34,499 bases of DNA from Planctomycetota bacterium (GTDB taxonomy: Bacteria; Planctomycetota; Phycisphaerae; UBA1845; Fen-1342): the NCBI GenBank assembly GCA_018814045.1, contig JAHJAR010000080.1, positions 1 to 34,499 of the forward strand. Reading direction: 5' to 3'. Below, in pieces: positions 1 through 7,765 of the stretch (positions are counted from its first letter, which is position 1; the number at the start of each line of letters is the position of its first letter). Under the pieces are notes generated by a model. That model searched no databases. It had not been told where the DNA came from and worked only from the letters and a program-made list of their open reading frames with translations. Position numbers and translations under genes: made by a program.

Positions 1-408
1 ATCGGCGGTGCTGCCACCGCAATCGGCGAGTTGGCCAAACTCCGGTACCTCGAGAGGTTGGCCACCCGCCTACCGGATGCAACCCTCGCCCGGCACGCCG
101 CGTTTCTGCGCTGGTCGCTGCCGGGTGCTATCGGACTCAAGGTCATCCTGACGAACGCGACACTGGTGCTCGGCTCATTCGCCGCAGCCGCTGCCCACGC
201 CCCTTCGTCGGCACTGAGCCGCATGACCTGCTTCTTCGGCGTGGCCGAGCTGGCCGCCCTGCTGCTGTTGCTGGTCTACCTGCACCTGCAATACCAGTTG
301 ATGCGGGCGTTCTGCAGGCAGGCGCAGTGGGCGCGCGCGACGTGGGCTACCGGCAGCGGGAATCAGGGCGGCGCCGCCAACGTCACAGCAGAGCCTTCCG
401 GCGAGTGA
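1..408 (+). CDS. C-terminal part of a membrane protein, paralogue of the next gene (5' end outside window)
   Basis: The frame is open from base 1 to the TGA at 406-408, so this is the tail of a gene that starts before the window; the TTG at 31 is only the first possible start codon inside it. About 135 residues are visible. They hold two hydrophobic segments separated by an Ala/Pro-rich loop and end in a hydrophilic tail. The visible part aligns by eye with the C-terminal half of the protein at 441-1433: both have a G(E/Q)-(L/V)-AK-x-x-YL-x-RLA block, then (R/A)-x-R-x-x-FL-(R/C)-W, two membrane segments and a final (R/Q)-x-x-(R/Q)-AxxA-x-x-TWA block. The two genes are therefore tandem paralogues, 32 bp apart and probably co-transcribed. 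Whether this copy has the N-terminal zinc ribbon cannot be seen. Function unknown. Confidence 0.75.
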   Translation: MGGAATAIGELAKLRYLERLATRLPDATLARHAAFLRWSLPGAIGLKVILTNATLVLGSFAAAAAHAPSSALSRMTCFFGVAELAALLLLLVYLHLQYQLMRAFCRQAQWARATWATGSGNQGGAANVTAEPSGE

Positions 409-440
409 CGGCTGACACAGCGGCAATGTGAGGAGGCAAC

Positions 441-1433
441 GTGGACGCGGGCCCAGACGCTTCGGCAAACCTGTTCGACGAGGCCGGTGTGATCGTCGCG
501 GATATGTCCTGCCGGCGTTGCGGCTACAACCTGCGCGGTCTGCACCGCGACCACCGTTGCCCGGAATGCGGCACGCCGGTCGGCCTCTCCGTGCACGGCG
601 AGTTGATTCGCTTCGCCGAGCCGGGCTGGGCGGAGAAGGTCGCCCTCGGTTTCCAATACATGATCTGGGGGCTGCTCATCTCGGTCGGCGTTACGTTGGC
701 CGGCTGTTGCTTCCGCAGAATCGCGGGCGGTGACAGCGTAATCGTGCACCTGGTCACGCTCGCGGCCGCCGCCGTGTCGCTCTACGGCGTGTGGTTGATG
801 ACCGCGCCAGACCCAAGCCGCTTCGGGCGCGACACCGACCTGACCGCCCGCAAGATCACACGCTACGCGTTGCTGGCGGGGTTATTCGCGCTTGTGCTCC
901 GCCTGCTTACGTCTGGTCTTCCGGGTGTATCGGCGGCGTTTCTGGGGATCGTACTCTTTGTCGCCGTAATCCTCAGCGTAGCCGATGTGGTTGGGCAGGT
1001 CGCCAAGTACCTGTATCTCTCCCGACTCGCCGAGCGCATCCCCCACGCGGGCCTGGCCGGACGCGCGCGTTTCCTGTGCTGGGCAATTGGCATCACCGAC
1101 GCGCTCGGCACCGTGGCACTGCTGGCGCTGGCGATCATCGTGGTGACCTCGCCCGGCACCAGCCTGACCGCACGGCTCGGCCTACCCGGCGCCGCTGCGC
1201 CCCCGACCACTTCCGCCCCAGCCGCCAGCCTGCCGGCATTGCCCCCGGTCAGCAACCTGGTGATCGCCGGCGGCATCCTGATCGGCCTGATCTCGATTGC
1301 GCGCATCGTGTTCGGCGTGGTCGCATTCCAACTGCTGATCGCCCTGGGCCGGCAATTCCGTGAGCAGGCCCGGATCGCCCGCGACACGTGGGCGGCGGCC
1401 GAAACAGGCGAGCGCAACCGCTCCCAAACCTGA
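441..1433 (+). CDS. Zinc-ribbon multi-pass membrane protein of planctomycete type
   Basis: 330 residues. The GTG start at 441 is set by AGGAGG at 431-436. Near the N-terminus C24-x2-C27 and C40-x2-C43 form a compact zinc ribbon of the CRRCGYNLRGL...CPECG type that is very common in uncharacterised planctomycete membrane proteins. It is followed by several hydrophobic segments: around residues 70-120 (two), 140-180 (one or two), 210-240 and 270-300. The tail is basic. The domain suggests a cytoplasmic metal-binding or interaction knob on an integral membrane protein, but no enzyme motif is present and the role is unknown. It lies 32 bp after a paralogue, so this looks like a local tandem duplication. 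The length is complete and the frame intact. Confidence 0.85.
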   Translation: MDAGPDASANLFDEAGVIVADMSCRRCGYNLRGLHRDHRCPECGTPVGLSVHGELIRFAEPGWAEKVALGFQYMIWGLLISVGVTLAGCCFRRIAGGDSVIVHLVTLAAAAVSLYGVWLMTAPDPSRFGRDTDLTARKITRYALLAGLFALVLRLLTSGLPGVSAAFLGIVLFVAVILSVADVVGQVAKYLYLSRLAERIPHAGLAGRARFLCWAIGITDALGTVALLALAIIVVTSPGTSLTARLGLPGAAAPPTTSAPAASLPALPPVSNLVIAGGILIGLISIARIVFGVVAFQLLIALGRQFREQARIARDTWAAAETGERNRSQT

Positions 1434-1574
1434 GAATCAGGGTGCCGGACCAGCTTGCCGGCCAGCGCGGCCGCGCATCCGACTCAGACTGGGATTCCGC
1501 TCCGGCTTTCGCTCGCCCCCGCAGGCTTGGCTCGTCAACAGCCCGATCCACCAAGCCGATAACAGGATTGTGAG

Positions 1575-4400
1575 ATGATACGCACAATCCGCGCGCGGCG
1601 TGCCGCGTGCATGGTCATCGCGTGGGCTTCGCTGGCCACCGTCAGCGCTCAGCTCCCTCCCAAGGAGGAAGAGTCTGAGCGGACACCGGGGCCACCGTCG
1701 CGCCTGCCCTCGTTCTGCCGGCTCTACAAGCACTTCGACTTCGACGAACGTCCGCTGGGCAACTACGAAGATACGCCCATGTACTGGGATCGGCTGCGCG
1801 GCGCGGGTCTTCCGGCGTATAACCGTGGCCGGTTTGACGAGCAGCTCGGGCACGACGCCGCTCCCTCGTTCTATCTCAACCTCTCGTACGGCAACGTGGC
1901 TTACGAGTACCGCGGTCCGGATCTGCACGTCGTCCCGGCTTCGGACTACATGGTCGTCGGCCGCATCCGCCCCGACGGCCTCCAACACGCCCGAGCCTTT
2001 CTGGCCGCTTACCTGGTGAACAGTCTCGGCGAACCGATCGCCGGCAGCCAACGCGTCAGCAACCTGGTTCAGGGATCGTTGTCCGCGCGGTCCAGGAGCG
2101 ACGTCCTGCTGCCCGGTCCGGCGCCGCGCAACACAGCCGAGCCTTGGCAAGAGGTGGAGATTCACCTGCCCGGCGACGTGGCCGAGGCGTACGCCGTTCG
2201 CGTGCAGGTCTGGATCCTGCAAGCGTACGTGTGGGGCGACCCGACGGCGAGTAACGAGGCCGATCCGGTCGTGCGGCAGGATGTGCAGGTGGGAGCCTGG
2301 TTCGACGACATCACCGTCTACCGCCTGCCGCGCGTCCGCTTGGGACTATCCAACGGCGTCGGTATCGTCCGGCCCCGGTACAAGGAGACGTTCGTCTGTG
2401 AGGTCTGCAACGCCTCCGGCGAACCGCTCCCGATGGAGCTGGAGATCGCCGATCGCGACGGGAACGTACAGCATACTCAGGCCACCGAGGTCCCCCCGTT
2501 CTCGACCGCTCCGCAACACTGGCCCGTCCCACCGTTGGATCCCGGTTGGTACGAGGCGCGTCTGTGGCTTCTGGCCGACCCGCATGGCACAGCGCAGCCA
2601 ACCATACCCGGCGAAGACGCAGGTAGCTCGAGCGCCCCTCCACTCGTCGTGCAACGCCGCATTCACTTTGCCGTGCTGGCGGAGCTCCCCCCCAGTGCCA
2701 TGCTGCACCCCGACATCGGCTTTGACCTCGGGCCCTGGAAACCCAGCGACATCACGGGCCTGCGCGACCTGCTCGTGACGGCGCGCTGCGGGGCCGTCAA
2801 GGTGGGCATTCCGGTGTTGAACCCGGCCGCGACTGACCGACAACAGGCCTACTTCGGCCAGATTGCCGACCTGATACAGCACCTCGGCGCCGCCGGCATT
2901 GACAGCACCGGAGTGATCCTGTCGCAGACTGCGGCGGTGAACCCGACGGGGGGGACACCGACGCATAAGGTGCTGGCAATGGAGCGCGATTGGCGTCGTC
3001 AATCCAGCCCGATCCTGACCAGCCTAGCCGGGTTGCTGCCAACCTGGCAATTGGGGGATGAGCGCTTGGAGCTCAGCGGGAACGACGAGTGGTCAGCCGA
3101 TGCAATCGAGCAGATGCATGCGCATCTCGGCAAGTTCGTGACGCGCCCCAAGCTGGTCATCCCGCGCTCGATCTTCGGCCCGAGCGAAAGCTCTGACGCT
3201 ACCGGTGATAGCGCGGCCATCACCCCCCCGAACACGTACTCGATCTTGGTGCCTTCCGAGATCCCCGCACGAATGTTGCCCAGACAGCTCGCTTTCCTGG
3301 CTGAACCAAGCGTCGCCCCCCGCTGGCTAAGCATCAGCCCCGACACGACCGACAACCTCGAACCACGTTTGCGGTTGGCCGATTTGGCCCAGCGGCTGGT
3401 CATCGCCCAGGCACTCGCCCCCGACCGCATCTACCTGCCCGCGCCGTTTGAGCTGACACACGAGGGCGGCGGCCTGACCTGGGAGCCGAAAGAGGAATAC
3501 GCCATCCTGCGCACGTTGTTCCATTACCTGTCCGGAGCAGAGGCGGTCGGTGCGATGGCGCTGGGCGATGATGCGATTCTATTCGTCTTCAGCGGCTCGC
3601 GTTCCGACTGCCTGATCGCCTGGACCTGGCGGGACAGCGGCGCTGACGCGCCGGTCGAGCTTTACCTGGGCGCGGAGCCGACCGCCGTCGATCTGTGGGG
3701 CAACCGTCAGGCCGTTGACGTCATCGATGGAAAATCCCAATTGCGGTTGGGCCCCCTGCCACTGATCGTCGATACGGTGCACGCACCGCTGGTCCTGCTG
3801 CAGGCCAGCGTCCACCTCGAGCCATACTACGTCCAGGTGCACGATCCCGCCGCGCGCCCGGTGCTGACGTTCCGGAACCCCTACAGCACTCACCTGTCCG
3901 GAACGCTGCGGATCCGGGCACCAGAGGGCTGGACCGTCGCGCCCGAGGCGGCTGAGTTCGGCCTGCAACCCGGAGAGAGCTTTGAGCTCCCGCTCGACTT
4001 GGTAGTTCCACCGCGACCGCTCGCCGCCCAGCGCGAATTCCAGGTCCGGCTCGATATGCGCGCCCCCGCGGCCGCCGAGCTCGATCTCACCCTTCCCATC
4101 GTCGTCGGGCTACGTGACGTCGTGGCGGAGGTGAACGCCTACTGGCGGGACGATGGGCTGCTGGTCGAACACTCACTCCGCAACCTGTCCGGCACGCCGG
4201 CGAGCTTCGCCGGGTTCTGCCAGGCCCCCGACCACGCCCGCGAGGAGCGCGAGTTCCTCGACATTGCCCCCGGTGAGGTCGAGACACAGCGCTATTTCTT
4301 CCCCGCGGCCCGCGCGCTGCGTGGACTGCTGGTACACGTCGGCATCCGTGAAATCCGCGGGCCGCGCAAGCTCGACCAACTTGTCGAAGTCCCGCAATGA
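1575..4400 (+). CDS. Large secreted multi-domain beta-rich protein, function unknown
   Basis: 941 residues. The N-terminus has two arginine-rich stretches, a hydrophobic segment (about residues 12-24) and an Ala-Gln junction near 25-26, which reads as a Sec signal peptide. Residues about 40-255 look like a jelly-roll carbohydrate-binding-type region that closes with the characteristic WFDDITVYRL strand. An Ig-like stretch follows (about 260-370), then an alpha/beta region (about 375-620) that resembles a degenerate TIM barrel with no convincing acid/base pair. The last part (about 755-935) holds NEW3/NPCBM-associated-like sandwich domains (FRNPYSTHLSGTLRIRAPEGW). The order of domains matches the secreted glycosidase-like protein at 9628-12630, so the two may be distant relatives. 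A cell-surface or periplasmic polysaccharide-related role is inference only. There is no strong ribosome binding site before the ATG. Confidence 0.8.
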   Translation: MIRTIRARRAACMVIAWASLATVSAQLPPKEEESERTPGPPSRLPSFCRLYKHFDFDERPLGNYEDTPMYWDRLRGAGLPAYNRGRFDEQLGHDAAPSFYLNLSYGNVAYEYRGPDLHVVPASDYMVVGRIRPDGLQHARAFLAAYLVNSLGEPIAGSQRVSNLVQGSLSARSRSDVLLPGPAPRNTAEPWQEVEIHLPGDVAEAYAVRVQVWILQAYVWGDPTASNEADPVVRQDVQVGAWFDDITVYRLPRVRLGLSNGVGIVRPRYKETFVCEVCNASGEPLPMELEIADRDGNVQHTQATEVPPFSTAPQHWPVPPLDPGWYEARLWLLADPHGTAQPTIPGEDAGSSSAPPLVVQRRIHFAVLAELPPSAMLHPDIGFDLGPWKPSDITGLRDLLVTARCGAVKVGIPVLNPAATDRQQAYFGQIADLIQHLGAAGIDSTGVILSQTAAVNPTGGTPTHKVLAMERDWRRQSSPILTSLAGLLPTWQLGDERLELSGNDEWSADAIEQMHAHLGKFVTRPKLVIPRSIFGPSESSDATGDSAAITPPNTYSILVPSEIPARMLPRQLAFLAEPSVAPRWLSISPDTTDNLEPRLRLADLAQRLVIAQALAPDRIYLPAPFELTHEGGGLTWEPKEEYAILRTLFHYLSGAEAVGAMALGDDAILFVFSGSRSDCLIAWTWRDSGADAPVELYLGAEPTAVDLWGNRQAVDVIDGKSQLRLGPLPLIVDTVHAPLVLLQASVHLEPYYVQVHDPAARPVLTFRNPYSTHLSGTLRIRAPEGWTVAPEAAEFGLQPGESFELPLDLVVPPRPLAAQREFQVRLDMRAPAAAELDLTLPIVVGLRDVVAEVNAYWRDDGLLVEHSLRNLSGTPASFAGFCQAPDHAREEREFLDIAPGEVETQRYFFPAARALRGLLVHVGIREIRGPRKLDQLVEVPQ

Positions 4401-4520
4401 TGCGAAGATAGGCTCAGGCGGGCTGCCGCGGCCGCCCTCCGTGGGCAAACGCGGCCCAGGTGTGCGTCACCGGCGCCGCAGGGCGGCCGTGCGCCGTGTC
4501 GTTCAGCAACCGAGTGCACG

Positions 4521-5846
4521 ATGGTAACGCTGCCAAAACCAAACGAAGCTCGCCCCCCCTCCAATGGCTGTGGGGCACTCTGCATCTGGGAGCGGGACAA
4601 GAAGAACGCCGCCACCGCGGTCCGCTACGGAGCGCTGGGGTGGATCGGCGAGTTCAGCTTCCGGCCAACTCTGCAACTCCGTTGCGGCACGAAAGTCGTC
4701 GTGCAGACCGACCGCGGCATCGAACTTGGGCAGCAGGTGAGCCTGGTCTGTCCCGGCTGCGACAGGTCCGTCGACCGCGACAAGGTCAGCGCGTACGTGG
4801 ACAAGAGCGGACCGGAATCCTACCGGCAGGGCGCCGGACGAATCCTGCGCGAAGCCACGCGGCAGGACCTGGACGAACACACCCGTCTCAACGCCCACAT
4901 CGCGGAGGACTTGGGCTACTGCTCCGCGCTGGGGACCGAGCTTGCTCTGGACATGAAGATCATCACCGCCGAGCACTTGCTGGGAGGCGAGCAGGTCGTG
5001 TTCTACTTCCGGGCCGAGTCGCGCGTGGACTTCCGGCAGCTCGTCAAGGAGCTCGCGCACCGCTTCCAGACGCGCATCGTAATGCGGCAGGTCGGCGCGC
5101 GTGATGAAGCCCGTCTGGTTGGCGACTACGAAGTGTGCGGCCGTGAATGCTGCTGCAAGAATTTCCTGAAGAAGCTGCGCCCGGTCAGCATGAAGATGGC
5201 CAAGCTGCAGAAGTCCACGCTCGACCCGTCCAAGGTCTCCGGCCGCTGCGGGCGGTTGCGTTGTTGCCTCCGCTACGAGCACGAGGGCTACGAGGCGCTG
5301 GCGGCCCGCTTGCCGCGCCTCGGCAGCCGCGTGGCCACCGATAAGGAAACGGCCACAGTCGTGGCAACGCAAATACTCACGCAACTGATTCTGCTGCGCA
5401 CCGATGAACAGCGCGAGATTGCCGTCCCGCTCGAAGAAATCCGCGAGTTCAATCTGCCCAAGCCAAAGCCCGCCGTCCCAGCGCCGCCAGCCGCGCCCGA
5501 TAGGTCCCGCCCACTTGAGGATTCCACCCCTATCCCCACGGAGCAGGCGAGCGTGCGTGCTCCCGAGCAGCAGCGGCAGCGCCTCCCCGCTGCGCGCGGC
5601 CCCCGTCAGCGACGGTCTGGCCAGCAGACCGACGGCGCCCCCGCTCAGGAGACGGCGCGTGGCTCCGACGGCAAGTCAGCTCCCTTCCAGCCGACCGACG
5701 CCGAAGCGGATGCTCCTCAAACCAGCGAATCAACGCCAGCGCCCGCGGGCGCCGAGCCGGCAAAGCAACCAAGGCGAAGAAGCGGACGACGACGACGACG
5801 ACGAAAGGAATCACCAGATACACCACCGGCCAACGACGACAGGTAA
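4521..5846 (+). CDS. PSP1 / RicT-family protein with a long disordered basic tail
   Basis: 441 residues. The core (about 45-310) matches the PSP1 C-terminal domain family that includes Bacillus RicT/YaaT. The hallmark cysteines are present: C206-x3-C210-C211-C212 followed by NFLKKLRPVSMKMAKLQ, and SGRCGRLRCC with C243, C248 and C249. In Bacillus, RicT works with RicA and RicF, carries Fe-S clusters and influences RNase Y-dependent mRNA processing and development; in other phyla the role is not established. Extra cysteine pairs lie near the N-terminus (NGCGALC and CPGC), possibly further metal ligands. After residue 320 the protein is disordered, rich in Pro/Ala/Gln, and ends with a run of arginines that could bind RNA. 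It is followed after 32 bp by a Minf_1886 gene. The start is the ATG at 4521; its ribosome binding site is weak. Confidence 0.9.
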   Translation: MVTLPKPNEARPPSNGCGALCIWERDKKNAATAVRYGALGWIGEFSFRPTLQLRCGTKVVVQTDRGIELGQQVSLVCPGCDRSVDRDKVSAYVDKSGPESYRQGAGRILREATRQDLDEHTRLNAHIAEDLGYCSALGTELALDMKIITAEHLLGGEQVVFYFRAESRVDFRQLVKELAHRFQTRIVMRQVGARDEARLVGDYEVCGRECCCKNFLKKLRPVSMKMAKLQKSTLDPSKVSGRCGRLRCCLRYEHEGYEALAARLPRLGSRVATDKETATVVATQILTQLILLRTDEQREIAVPLEEIREFNLPKPKPAVPAPPAAPDRSRPLEDSTPIPTEQASVRAPEQQRQRLPAARGPRQRRSGQQTDGAPAQETARGSDGKSAPFQPTDAEADAPQTSESTPAPAGAEPAKQPRRRSGRRRRRRKESPDTPPANDDR

Positions 5847-5878
5847 ACCACCCAGTTCCGAGCAGTTGTGGCGATACC

Positions 5879-6346
5879 ATGGATCTTGAAACAGCCAGAC
5901 GCTTCGAAGAGATGATCCGTCGCGACGGGCGCTACCCTCCCGAAGCGTACGAGTTCCTGCACCGTGGCCTGGAGCACGCCACGCGCATGGTGTACGGCGA
6001 GAAGTCGCCGGGCGAGCCGGGGCGCGCCTCCCAGCAGTTCGGCGAAGGCTACCAGCAAGCCGACGAGCCTCGGCACGTCACTGGCCAACAGCTCTGCGAG
6101 GGCCTCCGGCAGTTGGCCATCAAGGAGTGGGGACCACTGGCCCAGGCCGTCCTGGCGCGCTGGCGGATACGCGGCACGCGTGATTTCGGGGAGATGGTAT
6201 TCCTCCTCGTGCGCCTGCATTTCCTGGGAAAACAGGACTCAGACCACATCGAGAACTTCGACGACGTGTACGATTTCAACGAGGCCTTCGGCTCCTACGA
6301 GATCACCCTTGATTCGGGCAACGATCTCTCCGAGGCGGACTCATGA
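5879..6346 (+). CDS. Minf_1886 family protein
   Basis: 155 residues, the normal size for this small family of soluble proteins found mainly in Planctomycetes, Verrucomicrobia and other bacteria. Typical blocks are visible: RRDGRYPPEAYEFLHRGLEHA, then HVTGQQLCEGLRQLAIKEWGPLA, then RGTRDFGEMVFLLV and the acidic end DDVYDFNEAFGSYEI. No biochemical function has been established for the family. The stop TGA overlaps the ATG of the AI-2E permease in an ATGA junction (6343-6346), so the two are translationally coupled. The upstream neighbour is the PSP1 gene 32 bp away. Confidence 0.9.
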   Translation: MDLETARRFEEMIRRDGRYPPEAYEFLHRGLEHATRMVYGEKSPGEPGRASQQFGEGYQQADEPRHVTGQQLCEGLRQLAIKEWGPLAQAVLARWRIRGTRDFGEMVFLLVRLHFLGKQDSDHIENFDDVYDFNEAFGSYEITLDSGNDLSEADS

Positions 6347-7494
6347 GACGTTATCTTCCCGAACTCTCCGAGGCGAATGTCCGCTGGACCCGCTTCTTCG
6401 GTTTGATTCTCGCCGTTGTCGCCCTGATCTGGCTAGCGCAGCGGCTGCGCAGCGTCCTCACACCGATGGCCGTCGCGCTCGCCGTGGCGTACATACTGAA
6501 CCCGCTCGTCACGCGCCTGGAACGCCGGGGATTCCGGCGGCTCTCGATCATCGGCGTGATTTACGTGGTCGGTTTCGGGTTGCTGGCCGGCGGCCTGGTG
6601 CTTCTGGGCGCCGCGGCCGTGGCCCAGTTCAGTCAACTGGCGGAGAACGTGCCGCGCTACCTCGAAGGCGGATTCGGCTGGCTCAACCAGAACTACCCCG
6701 GCCTGAGCGCGCGGCTGGGAGACGAAGAGAAGATCACCGGCCTGCTCGAAGAGCACGGCGCCGCGGCGGCCGGTTCGGTTCTGGCCTATGCCCGCGGTGT
6801 GTTCTCGAACGTGACCTACTGGCTGAGTACCGCGGTGCTGATCCCGCTGTACGCGTTCTTCTTCCTGTGGCGCTTCGACGCCCTGGTCACAACCGTGCGC
6901 GACCACCTGCCGGCCGCCTCCCGCCCCACCATCGTGCACATTGTCGGCATGATCGACCGCGCCACGGCGGAGTTCTTCCGCGGACGCCTGATTATCTGCC
7001 TGGCGGTCGGAATCCTGACAGCCCTGGGCTGGCTGATCGCCGGCGTCCCCTACAGTCTGCCGCTGGGGGCGGCGGTGGGCGTACTGAACCTGGTTCCGTT
7101 CCTGCCGCTGCTCGTCCTGCCGCCGGCGCTGGTGCTCAGTTGGCTCGAAGCGACCCAGGCAGGCGCGAACTGGCTCTGGCCTGTGGTTGCGACCATGGCC
7201 GTGTTCATGATCGTGCAGGGCCTGGAATCGTTCGTGTTTACACCCTACGTCGAGTCCAAGTCATCCGGCCTGCACCCGGTGACCACGGTCGTCTCCCTCC
7301 TGATCGGGGGCCAGTTGCTCGGCCTGCTCGGCATGTTGCTGTCGATCCCAATCGCCAGTACGCTAAAATCCCTCGGTGGCGAGTACCTGCTGCCCGAGGT
7401 CCGTCGACTCGCGGCCGAACCGGACACCGCGCAGAATGACCGTTCGCCGCCGGCGGACGAGAAGAACAGAGCGCCGACCACCGACAACGCCTGA
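6343..7494 (+). CDS. AI-2E family (TqsA/PerM-type) membrane permease
   Basis: 383 residues, the usual size of the AI-2E transporter family (PF01594). The N-terminal pair of membrane segments (about 12-50) includes the conserved LTPMAVALAVAYILNPLVTRLERRGF block. A cytoplasmic or periplasmic helical region follows (about 95-165), and the C-terminal half has paired segments with the family motifs around FRGRLIICLAVGILTALGW and VGVLNLVPFLP, then GLHPVTTVVSLLIGGQLLGLLGMLLSIPIA. Members have been linked to AI-2 export, Na+/H+ exchange or osmotic stress, so substrate cannot be assigned. Translation is coupled to the Minf_1886 gene by a 4-bp overlap. The C-terminal 30 residues are hydrophilic. Confidence 0.92.
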   Translation: MRRYLPELSEANVRWTRFFGLILAVVALIWLAQRLRSVLTPMAVALAVAYILNPLVTRLERRGFRRLSIIGVIYVVGFGLLAGGLVLLGAAAVAQFSQLAENVPRYLEGGFGWLNQNYPGLSARLGDEEKITGLLEEHGAAAAGSVLAYARGVFSNVTYWLSTAVLIPLYAFFFLWRFDALVTTVRDHLPAASRPTIVHIVGMIDRATAEFFRGRLIICLAVGILTALGWLIAGVPYSLPLGAAVGVLNLVPFLPLLVLPPALVLSWLEATQAGANWLWPVVATMAVFMIVQGLESFVFTPYVESKSSGLHPVTTVVSLLIGGQLLGLLGMLLSIPIASTLKSLGGEYLLPEVRRLAAEPDTAQNDRSPPADEKNRAPTTDNA

Positions 7495-7559
7495 GGCTAA
7501 CCTCCCCCGGCTGTCGGAGTCGAGCCAGCGCCACAATCAAAGTTGCTCGCAGGAACAAC

Positions 7560-7703
7560 GTGCCCAAGCGCGAAGCTCAATCCGACGCACCCTACGGCAC
7601 TATCCCCGCCCGTGCGCGACGGCCCCTGGTTGTGCTGGTCATCCTGTACGCACTCTGGTTCGCTTTCCTGCTCTGGGCGGCGATCATGTGCTCGCTCAAG
7701 TAG
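7560..7703 (+). CDS. Small single-pass membrane protein, 47 residues
   Basis: A short frame starting with GTG at 7560 behind AGGA at 7551-7554, ending with TAG at 7701-7703. The product has a basic, proline-containing N-terminus of about 22 residues (with ARARR just before the membrane) and one clear transmembrane helix at residues 23-43 (PLVVLVILYALWFAFLLWAA), ending in MCSLK. The positive-inside rule puts the N-terminus in the cytoplasm. It sits between the permease and the gene at 7766 with the same orientation. No family was recognised. The Shine-Dalgarno, the amphiphilic layout and the lack of any overlapping better frame make it a likely real small gene, but conservation has not been tested. 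Confidence 0.55.
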   Translation: MPKREAQSDAPYGTIPARARRPLVVLVILYALWFAFLLWAAIMCSLK

Positions 7704-7765
7704 CGCGGCGGAAGTGAATAGCACGCGGTCGGCTATGGAGATCCGCGGCCCCCGGAAGACGCGTC

